Source: an uncultured Prevotellaceae bacterium (GTDB taxonomy: Bacteria; Bacteroidota; Bacteroidia; Bacteroidales; Bacteroidaceae). Taken from it: DNA of 55,049 nucleotides. Below the pieces are notes generated by a model, which worked only from the letters and a program-made list of their open reading frames with translations, had not been told where the DNA came from and made no database searches. A program made the translations under genes and the position numbers. Positions 7,465 to 13,425 of this stretch are shown piece by piece. The stretch lies in the NCBI GenBank assembly GCA_902786665.1, contig CADADN010000019.1, positions 1 to 55,049 on the forward strand, in the 5' to 3' direction. Each line of letters opens with the position of its first letter. Within the stretch, counting starts at the first letter, position 1.

Positions 7465-8874
7465 TTATTTCACGACAAACTTCCTTCCGCTCCTGATGTA
7501 TATGCCGGGACGCAGGTTGTTGCCATCCACGCGGCGGCCGAGCAGGTCGTATGTGCTTCCGTCATCTCTCTTGCATGAAGAGGGAACGGTGGTGATGCCG
7601 GTCACTTTCTCCGTGGTGCAGAAGGTGAAATATTTCGGGGTGTCGTATTTCGCCGGGGAACTGTCGTGGAGATAGAGGCCTGTGCCAACATTCTTTAAGG
7701 AGAAGCCTTTTCCATCCACATATTCTATTTCCCACACGGCACCGTTCCTGATATCTTGTCCGTTCTGGTTGTTCAGTCCGAGGATAAAGCAGCACCAGCC
7801 GTCGACAGGTTGTGAGTTGAGGTATCCGGGATTTCCCCAGATGCTATACTCAGTGTTGTCGGGCGTCATCAGGCGCAGCAGCCAACTATTAGCCACGCTG
7901 CTGTTCACCAGTTTGAAGTGGTAGCCGGAATTGTCATCGCTGAACGCATCGGAATACTCGCTGTATACCAGGTTCTGGTTGTCGATGCCGTGGAATGCCA
8001 ACCCCTCCTCCTCGTTGACGATGGCGAAGGATTTGCCTTTCGCCTCGTTGAGGCTTGTGAACCTTTGGTCGATTTGCACCACGGGTTTCTCGATGGGGTA
8101 GGTGACATCCACCGAATAGCGGCTACAGAACTTCCATATCTCATCGCCGGTGAGCACGCCGAAGTCGTTGGAAATCCAGTGACCCTTGTTGGCCATCTCC
8201 ATCAGCACCACTTCCACGCCTTCGTTGCCCGGTCCCCATACATGGCGGGTGATGTGGGGCGTACCACGGTAGTTGCGCGTCACGGTGGCGGTCGTCGGGC
8301 ATCCGTTGTGCTGAATCCAGACGTTCAGGTTGCGCTGCACGTTGGCAAACGACACCACGTCGTCGGTCGTGCCGTGGGTGTGGATGATGGGTATGGGACG
8401 CACGTTGGGGTTGGCCGTGGCACCCCCCATCGGGTAGCCGCTGATGGGAGCGAAGGCGGCGATGCGGTCGGCAATTTTGTTCATCGCATGGTAGGTGAAC
8501 ATGCCACCCATGGAGAAACCAGAGAGGTATACCCTGCAAGGGTCGATGGAATACTTCTCCACCATCTCATCGATGAGGGCGAGTATGAAGTTGATGTCAC
8601 GGTTGCCAGAGATGTCCCATGACCTGTCGATGCCCTCGGGGAAGACGGTGACGAACTTGGCGGTGTCGGCCACGGTCTCAATCTTCAGCATCCCCTTCTG
8701 GTAGTTGGCATCCTGGTTCATACCGTGGCATGAGATGAGCAGCGGCCGGTTGGTGCCAAGGTTCCTTGGTACGTAGGTGATGTAACTACGGTTCAATTGG
8801 CCCACGCGTATGCTTTCAGCCGACAAAGACAGAAGGCACAGGGCCATGGCGAAAATGATCAGTAAGCGTTTCAT
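7465..8874 (-). CDS. Secreted PHB-depolymerase/feruloyl-esterase-like (CE1-type) hydrolase with lectin-like domain
   Basis: 469 residues. Signal peptide MKRLLIIFAMALCLLSLSAES, then an alpha/beta-hydrolase of the LpqC/poly(3-hydroxybutyrate) depolymerase type: oxyanion region LLISCHGMNQD, nucleophile elbow GFSMGG (Ser about residue 119), Asp in the HGTTDDVV segment, and catalytic His in KGHWISND. Residues ~270-430 look like a ricin/beta-trefoil-type carbohydrate-binding region (repeated FAIVNEEEG.., WEIEYVDGKGFSLKNVGTG). The C-terminus YDLLGRRVDGNNLRPGIYI..GRKFVVK is the short tail common on exported Prevotella proteins and may be a type IX secretion or surface-sorting signal. Such enzymes cleave acetyl or feruloyl esters on plant polysaccharides; the substrate here is not determinable. 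Confidence 0.8.
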   Translation of the reverse strand: MKRLLIIFAMALCLLSLSAESIRVGQLNRSYITYVPRNLGTNRPLLISCHGMNQDANYQKGMLKIETVADTAKFVTVFPEGIDRSWDISGNRDINFILALIDEMVEKYSIDPCRVYLSGFSMGGMFTYHAMNKIADRIAAFAPISGYPMGGATANPNVRPIPIIHTHGTTDDVVSFANVQRNLNVWIQHNGCPTTATVTRNYRGTPHITRHVWGPGNEGVEVVLMEMANKGHWISNDFGVLTGDEIWKFCSRYSVDVTYPIEKPVVQIDQRFTSLNEAKGKSFAIVNEEEGLAFHGIDNQNLVYSEYSDAFSDDNSGYHFKLVNSSVANSWLLRLMTPDNTEYSIWGNPGYLNSQPVDGWCCFILGLNNQNGQDIRNGAVWEIEYVDGKGFSLKNVGTGLYLHDSSPAKYDTPKYFTFCTTEKVTGITTVPSSCKRDDGSTYDLLGRRVDGNNLRPGIYIRSGRKFVVK

Positions 8875-8898
8875 ATTTGTTGGTAATCGATTTGCGTG

Positions 8899-9540
8899 TT
8901 ATTTGATATCGACGGAATTGACGATGGAGGGGAAATATTTCTCGAAGTCCTTCGCTCTCGAACTTCTGAAATAATATTTGCCCACCACGCCGGTCATCGC
9001 GTCTTTCTTAACAATGAAATACATGCAGGTCTCCCCAAGATTGGTCGACTTCATCGTCATCACGTTGCCGTTGACCTTTGCTTTCTCAAACACCTCATCC
9101 TCGCTGCCTTCCTGCTTGAACTTCTCCGCGCATTCGTTGAGGTCGGCGAAGGTGCCGTCTTGCTCGTATCTCACGTTCATACGGCTGTCCTTGTCGTTGG
9201 TCTCGGCAGTGAACGTGGTCTCGTCGGTGAATCTCTCCTTCAAGGCTTCGGGATAGCCGATGGTGAAACGATGGCTGTAGAAGGTGTTCTTCAACCCGGC
9301 GCTTCCCTCAGCCCTTTTGGCAGCAGCTGCAGCAGCCTGTGCTTCCCTTGTCTCCATCGCCTTACTTGCATCCTTGGCCGATGTCCCCGATGTTTCCGCC
9401 CCCTCAGGGGTTGTCATTTCGCTTCCTTCAGAGTTTTCTGTTTCCACCCATGGGAGCGGGGTGTCGTTTGCTTTTTCCTTGCATGAGGAAAGGGTGATGG
9501 CAGCAGCTGCCATCATCACTATGAATGTCGCTTTTCTCAT
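8899..9540 (-). CDS. Lipoprotein, unknown function
   Basis: 213 residues from the Met at 9540 (MRKATFIVMMAAAAITLSSC); a longer frame has no signal sequence and is rejected. The lipobox LSSC gives Cys about residue 19. A low-complexity Ser/Thr/Glu/Ala linker follows to about residue 75, then a compact domain starting at FYSHRFTIGYPEALKERFTD, with alternating beta strands and the ending FEKYFPSIVNSVDIK, reminiscent of PsbP-like or DUF1795-type lipid-anchored domains. It lies between the exported protein at 9658 and the esterase (24 bp upstream of the latter), so it is probably in the same leftward transcript. Function unknown. Confidence 0.7.
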   Translation of the reverse strand: MRKATFIVMMAAAAITLSSCKEKANDTPLPWVETENSEGSEMTTPEGAETSGTSAKDASKAMETREAQAAAAAAKRAEGSAGLKNTFYSHRFTIGYPEALKERFTDETTFTAETNDKDSRMNVRYEQDGTFADLNECAEKFKQEGSEDEVFEKAKVNGNVMTMKSTNLGETCMYFIVKKDAMTGVVGKYYFRSSRAKDFEKYFPSIVNSVDIK

Positions 9541-9657
9541 TGTAAACAGCGATTCAATTAAATGTATATGCACGTTTTTTTGACTTGTGGAAAAATATGC
9601 TGGAAATGCCCCCTTCAGCCGCACCATCTGTAGCACAGCTTGATAATAGGGTAGGGG

Positions 9658-10293
9658 TCAATCGGAAAAGTTGTACATCGCATTCTCCATAGAGTAGAAC
9701 AACTTCATAAAGTCTTTCGACCTGGCGATGAAACCTTGGTAAAACTCCTGGTAGGCCTTTTTCACGGTGGCGCCGGAATAATCTTCCACGAAAGCATTCT
9801 CGCCCAAGGGACTTTTCTTGACGACAGTGTTGATCAACTTGCCCTTGTTGAAATAGAATCTGAACTCATAATCCATGTCCTCACTCTTGTCCTCGATGTC
9901 AAGCCAGGGTTGAAAGGCATAGATGAAGGCGATGTTGCCGTCTTCATCGTATAGATATTCTTCGTAATACTCACGCACGGCATAATTGTATTTCGTTGTG
10001 ACGAATTTCAGCCAATGTTTTGCATAGATGAGGTCGTCGGGATTTTCCTTCTCACCGAAATACATATATACATTTTCCTTGTGACCGCCTGTTGCTGGTA
10101 GGAAATGGCGTGCTTCCACGTGGTAGCATTCCATCCATTCGGCGCCATCGTTTTCGTTGGTGCCATTGTGGGTGTTGATATACTCCTTCATAGCCGCATA
10201 GCGCTGCCTGATGCTGGCCATCGTGTTTTGAGCCACGCCCCATTGTGCATGTAAGGCAAGGCAGAACAAGAGTATTGCCAATGTCTTTTTCAT
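9658..10293 (-). CDS. Exported protein, unknown function
   Basis: 211 residues from MKKTLAILLFCLALHAQWGVAQ (Met at 10293; an in-frame ATG at 10305 adds four residues). The mature part is rich in aromatic and charged residues (MYFGEKENPDDLIYAKHWLK, YNYAVREYYEEYLYDEDGN, EFRFYFNKGKLI) and looks like a lone beta-rich or NTF2-like fold with a C-terminal helix. First gene of the leftward run 10293-6568, with a good promoter at 10364-10394. No family recognised. Confidence 0.65.
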   Translation of the reverse strand: MKKTLAILLFCLALHAQWGVAQNTMASIRQRYAAMKEYINTHNGTNENDGAEWMECYHVEARHFLPATGGHKENVYMYFGEKENPDDLIYAKHWLKFVTTKYNYAVREYYEEYLYDEDGNIAFIYAFQPWLDIEDKSEDMDYEFRFYFNKGKLINTVVKKSPLGENAFVEDYSGATVKKAYQEFYQGFIARSKDFMKLFYSMENAMYNFSD

Positions 10294-10363
10294 ATTGTGT
10301 CTCATTATTTTGATGATGGTTTATCGTTTGGTTGCCAAGCCGGAAGGCCCTGCATTTTCGCTG

Positions 10364-10394
10364 CGAAGATAAGCAATTCAAACGAATTCTCCAA
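10364..10394 (-). promoter_or_regulatory. Promoter of the leftward exported-protein run
   Basis: On the minus strand TTG (10394-10392), exactly 20 bp, then TATCTTCG (10371-10364), one mismatch from TAnnTTTG. Predicted start about 10357, giving a leader of about 60 nt before the ATG at 10293. Confidence 0.55.
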
Positions 10395-10559
10395 ATATTC
10401 CAGCACACCTATATTAAAATAGCAACAAGGACTAATGAAAATGACATATTTTTGCAAATGGAAAAGCATGTGATAATAAGTTGTAAAGACCAATTTGAAT
10501 AATGAAGAAGATGGAAAAGCCAAGAAAAACCATGTGCCAATCGACACAGTGCGCACGAT

Positions 10560-10584
10560 GTAGAGACGGGATTCTTCCCGTCTC
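10560..10584. repeat. REP-like palindrome
   Basis: GAGACGGG (10563-10570) and CCCGTCTC (10577-10584) around ATTCTT; an extra A-T pair makes a 9-bp perfect stem with a 4-nt loop. The GTAGAGACGGG prefix resembles a dispersed palindrome type I have seen in Bacteroidetes intergenic regions. Confidence 0.55.
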
Positions 10585-10645
10585 ACCAGAAGGATGTCAA
10601 ACCCATCAGATGACAGCGGAAAAACTATCAACATCAACGGACAGT

Positions 10646-10860
10646 GTGACGGGTGTTGTGACGGGTGATGTGACAGAGGATGTGACAGAGGATGTGACGG
10701 ATGGTGTGACGGGTGTTGTGACGTTTTATGACACGAACAAACCAGTCTCAACATCCTGTGATTCAGTCAGATGTGAATGCGGTTCTTTTGAGGGTGTGAC
10801 GCTCAATGTGACGCTTGATGTGACGTTCGTTGTGACGTCCTTTGTGACAGCAAATGTTAC
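10646..10860. repeat. 12-bp GTGAC tandem repeats in two blocks
   Basis: Block 1 (10646-10729): seven units of 12 bp each starting GTGAC. Block 2 (10796-10860): five units plus a decaying GTTAC. The last seven bases vary, but units 3 and 4 of block 1 are identical and units 1 and 6 are identical, showing duplication. The period keeps frame, so Val-Thr repeats are encoded on both strands (GTG AC. forward, GTC AC. reverse). Confidence 0.8.
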
Positions 10861-11024
10861 AAGTAAAAAAGAAAAAAACAAAAAAACAAAAGAAAGAAGA
10901 TATTCCCCCTGCACCCCCTTAAGAAGAAAAAAAATAAAAAAAGAAAAAACAACCACACAAGCGCGCGTGCATGCGAGAAAAATCCCGGCAGGAAAACTTG
11001 AAGAACGATGTTTGCAGCCACACA

Positions 11025-11181
11025 GGAGTTTGGGAATTTTCATATGTTTATGGCGCATGCTCCTTTACTCCAAGGTTGACCGTTTTCTGCCATTCAAACG
11101 ATTCCATGCTATTGAATCGGTCTACGGAGTTGAGGAGTTTGGGAGTTTCTTACACCTATGGCGCATTCTCCTTTGCTCTCC
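11025..11181. repeat. Pair of imperfect direct repeats
   Basis: GGAGTTTGGGA...TATGGCGCAT.CTCCTTT.CTCC occurs at 11025-11071 and again at 11134-11181. Each copy is partly self-complementary (GGAG...CTCC), so both can fold. Confidence 0.6.
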
Positions 11182-11193
11182 GACTCCGTAGAC
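11120..11193. repeat. 74-nt imperfect hairpin
   Basis: GTCTACGGAGT (11120-11130) pairs perfectly with ACTCCGTAGAC (11183-11193). The second direct-repeat copy inside continues the pairing (GGAG with CTCC twice). A separate CTCTC-CGAA-GAGAG hairpin follows at 11201-11214. Candidate structured RNA, terminator or transposable palindrome. Confidence 0.5.
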
Positions 11194-11262
11194 AATCTTT
11201 CTCTCCGAAGAGAGTCGATGGATATCACATACTTACTGAAGCATGAGGATGATGGTCCTTTC

Positions 11263-11814
11263 TTATTTGAATTTGAGGCTTGAAAGCAGTTCGGCCAACT
11301 TTGCGATGACAGCAGCATCGTCGGGAGCATTCACGCCACTAGGCTTAGGCAGGAACACCCTTGCCGTGCCCTTGTCGCCAAGGTCGGCATAGAGGACGAG
11401 GCTTTTGCCATCGGGTTGCCATCCACCTTGGAAAGACACGTCGCCCACCTTGATGGGGTCGATAGCCTTCAGTTTGGCGATGTCTGACTGGCGGGTGTCG
11501 AAAGTGATGTTGGCATCATGGTTGATTTTGATCTCATAGGTGGGTGTCACACCAGCCTTGGTGCGGAAACTGATTTCATGGTTCTTCTGCAAATACTCAG
11601 GTTTGCCATTGATTTCAAAATCTTCGGGTGTGGCCATGCTGAAAGCATCGGTGCTTAGCGTGTTGGCATCCTCTGTCTCAGCCTTTTGCTCCGTAGCCTG
11701 CTCATCCTCCGGGGTTGCCTCTCCGCTACCGGTGTTGTCGGTCTTGTTTCCACATGATACCATTGCTACAGCTGCTACAGCTGCGATGGCGAAACTGAAA
11801 ATAGTCTTTTTCAT
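11263..11814 (-). CDS. Lipoprotein, unknown function
   Basis: 183 residues; signal MKKTIFSFAIAAVAAVAMVSC with lipobox MVSC (Cys about 21). A Glu/Thr-rich linker (about 22-55) is followed by a domain with strands such as HEISFRTKAGVTPTYEIKIN and KSLVLYADLGDKGTARVFLPKP and a C-terminal helix AAVIAKLAELLSSLKF. It begins 44 bp after the small ORF at 11859-12026 and probably shares its promoter. The organisation (lipobox, acidic linker, small beta domain) is like the lipoprotein at 8899-9540, but I see no clear sequence identity. Confidence 0.7.
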   Translation of the reverse strand: MKKTIFSFAIAAVAAVAMVSCGNKTDNTGSGEATPEDEQATEQKAETEDANTLSTDAFSMATPEDFEINGKPEYLQKNHEISFRTKAGVTPTYEIKINHDANITFDTRQSDIAKLKAIDPIKVGDVSFQGGWQPDGKSLVLYADLGDKGTARVFLPKPSGVNAPDDAAVIAKLAELLSSLKFK

Positions 11815-11858
11815 AACTGTCTGAAATGTTAATAAATGAATTGATGATTGTTGTTGAG

Positions 11859-12026
11859 TTATTTCTCGTTTCTTGTTTTTTTCATGTATTCATCAAATTT
11901 CATGTCGATGATTTCCTCAATTTTCGCCTCAATCCTTTTACCCATGACACTCTCCATCTTGAGCAGATGCTCTTGATACCACATCGCATATTCCATGGCT
12001 GAGTTTTGGTATTCTACATTGGGCAT
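11859..12026 (-). CDS. Small 55-residue protein, probable
   Basis: MPNVEYQNSAMEYAMWYQEH...RIEAKIEEIIDMKFDEYMKK: almost entirely charged or amphipathic helix, no signal peptide. I chose the ATG at 12026 because a TAnnTTTG box (12048-12055, minus) lies just upstream of it; the in-frame start at 12077 lies upstream of that box. It sits directly ahead of the lipoprotein gene at 11814. No family recognised. Confidence 0.5.
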   Translation of the reverse strand: MPNVEYQNSAMEYAMWYQEHLLKMESVMGKRIEAKIEEIIDMKFDEYMKKTRNEK

Positions 12027-12047
12027 ATCATTGATGTTTTGGTGATG

Positions 12048-12055
12048 CAAAGGTA
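12048..12055 (-). promoter_or_regulatory. -7 box for the small ORF/lipoprotein pair
   Basis: TACCTTTG on the minus strand; predicted start about 12041, leader about 15 nt. No good -33 TTG, which suits an activator-dependent promoter (see the repeats at 12078-12110). Confidence 0.5.
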
Positions 12056-12077
12056 GGTATGAAAGCCATTTTCCCAC

Positions 12078-12110
12078 TTATCATTTCGTGAAATAAAATT
12101 ATCATTTCGT
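12078..12110. promoter_or_regulatory. Direct repeat spaced 21 bp, operator candidate
   Basis: TTATCATTTCGT occurs at 12078-12089 and 12099-12110, start-to-start 21 bp, two helical turns. It lies about 37-69 bp upstream of the predicted start for the 55-residue ORF and about 115-145 bp upstream of the sigma-factor -7 box on the other strand. Confidence 0.5.
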
Positions 12111-12223
12111 CAAATTGGAGAAAGTTTCTGTATGAAAATGTGAAAAATTGCAGTTGTGATGAATATTTATACGCAAAAATGTAATAGGGCTATCTTACCG
12201 TACCCGATGTCACTTTTTTTCGC

Positions 12224-12231
12224 TAATTTTG
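12224..12231 (+). promoter_or_regulatory. -7 box of the sigma/anti-sigma/TonB receptor operon
   Basis: TAATTTTG followed by CATGC; predicted start about 12238, leader about 85 nt to the ATG at 12323. No matching -33 TTG is seen. Confidence 0.45.
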
Positions 12232-12322
12232 CATGCTATTCGATATTTTTCAAAAAAAACTGCCTTCTGGGGTGATGATTCTTCATACTCGGCTGTATAT
12301 AGGATAAAACAGCGAACAAAAG

Positions 12323-12832
12323 ATGCAAGACAGAGAACGACAGTTTGAACGACTTTTCCATTCGGAATACGGCAGGATGTACAGGGCCGCCCACATCCTG
12401 CTGGGCGACGACGACGATGCCAAAGATGCCGTACAGGACGTGTTCGCGCGACTCTGGGATGGCAGCGTGACTCTACGCGAGGAGTCGCAACGGGCGTTCC
12501 TGCTCACCTGCGTCAGAAACCGCTGCCTCAACATCATTGCACAACGGCAAAGACAGCAAGAAGCCACGGCGCAACTAGCGACGGAGCCCGCCAGGGGCGA
12601 AACAGAGACCTGGCAGGACAAGTCTGACGAAGAACTGACGACGATGGTGCAACAATACATCGACGAAAGGCTTACGACCCAGACAGGACGCGTCATCCGA
12701 ATGCGCTTCGACGATGAGAAGTCATACAAGGACATCTCACATTCCCTCGGCATCAGTCTCTCCGCCGTCAACAAACACATCGTGCAAGGACTGAGGAAAC
12801 TGCGTCAACAATTCAACAAACGAGAAGTATGA
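12323..12832 (+). CDS. ECF-type RNA polymerase sigma-70 factor
   Basis: 169 residues. Region 2 covers about residues 8-75 (FERLFHSEYGRMYRAAHILL, DAVQDVFARLWDG), region 4 about 125-162 (RVIRMRFDDEKSYKDISHSL with the helix-turn-helix LGISLSAVNKHIVQGLRKLR). No region 1 or 3, so it is an ECF factor of the Bacteroidetes type that pairs with FecR-like anti-sigma proteins. The stop overlaps the start of the next gene by 4 bp (ATGA), so sigma and anti-sigma are translationally coupled. It most likely directs transcription of the TonB receptor two genes downstream. Confidence 0.9.
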   Translation: MQDRERQFERLFHSEYGRMYRAAHILLGDDDDAKDAVQDVFARLWDGSVTLREESQRAFLLTCVRNRCLNIIAQRQRQQEATAQLATEPARGETETWQDKSDEELTTMVQQYIDERLTTQTGRVIRMRFDDEKSYKDISHSLGISLSAVNKHIVQGLRKLRQQFNKREV

Positions 12833-13416
12833 AGAACAAAGACCGAATCAGGATGCTCCTCCACCCGGAGCAATACACCGACGAGCAACTCGACCAAATG
12901 CTCGATGAGACAAACGTCCCCATCCCCGATGTGGAGGAGGAGTGGCAGCAATTCAAGGCTAAGCGCCAGCACCATAGACGACAAAGCCCGATGATGCGAT
13001 GGGCCGCCATCATCGTCACCGTGGCCGCTCTCTCTGGCATCACCTATGCAGCCATCCAGCATTTCAGCAAGACCAGCGACGTGAAGGAGGACACACCGAC
13101 CGTTGCTCCCCAACAAACCCCGGAGGTGCAGGAAGCGGAACAACAAGAGGCAGAATACAGCGTGGCGCCGATTGTGGAGAGGAATGACTCCATCAGGAAA
13201 GACCAACAGTTCAACAACGTGGAACTGCAACAAATCATGCAGCAACTCAGTCGTGACTACGGAGTGAAGGTGGTGTTCAAGAACGAAGCCACACGCACAC
13301 TGCGATTCTACCTGAAATGGGAGGCCAACGATTCCATCCAGGACATCCTCAATCGCATCAACCATTTCGAGAAAGTACACCTCACGCTTTCCGAAAAAAC
13401 CATCACCATCGAATAG
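12829..13416 (+). CDS. Compact anti-sigma factor (FecR/DUF4974-type)
   Basis: 195 residues. A cytoplasmic part of about 55 residues (DEQLDQMLDETNVPIPDVEEEW) binds sigma in this family; one transmembrane helix at about 57-77 (RWAAIIVTVAALSGITYAA); a Pro/Glu/Gln linker; then a periplasmic domain at about 128-195 (FNNVELQQIMQQLSRDYGVKVVFK...DILNRINHFEKVHLTL) of the DUF4974/secretin-STN-like type. The central FecR domain of typical family members (usually over 300 residues) is missing, so signal transfer may go directly from the receptor to this STN-like domain. Confidence 0.8.
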   Translation: MKNKDRIRMLLHPEQYTDEQLDQMLDETNVPIPDVEEEWQQFKAKRQHHRRQSPMMRWAAIIVTVAALSGITYAAIQHFSKTSDVKEDTPTVAPQQTPEVQEAEQQEAEYSVAPIVERNDSIRKDQQFNNVELQQIMQQLSRDYGVKVVFKNEATRTLRFYLKWEANDSIQDILNRINHFEKVHLTLSEKTITIE

Positions 13417-13425
13417 GACATCATC

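Larger units (their letters stand above)
10395..11262. other. Repeat-rich stretch without a convincing gene
   Basis: About 870 bp. It holds a perfect palindrome (10563-10584), two blocks of a 12-bp GTGAC repeat (10646-10729, 10796-10860), a purine-rich tract (about 10860-10955), two related 47-bp segments (11025, 11134) and several hairpins. A 229-residue frame (10502-11191, plus) crosses all of these, and its sequence (VTGVVTGDVTEDVT..., then KKEKNKKTKERRYSPCTPL) resembles linkers of Bacteroidetes phage or plasmid replication proteins, from memory; no folded domain is visible. It reads as decayed mobile DNA or as non-coding DNA. Confidence 0.45.

Noticed and set aside
10502-11191. 229-residue plus-strand frame
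   Set aside because: Crosses a REP-like palindrome, two tandem arrays and a hairpin; composition is low-complexity. Kept only as possible decayed DNA, not as a CDS.
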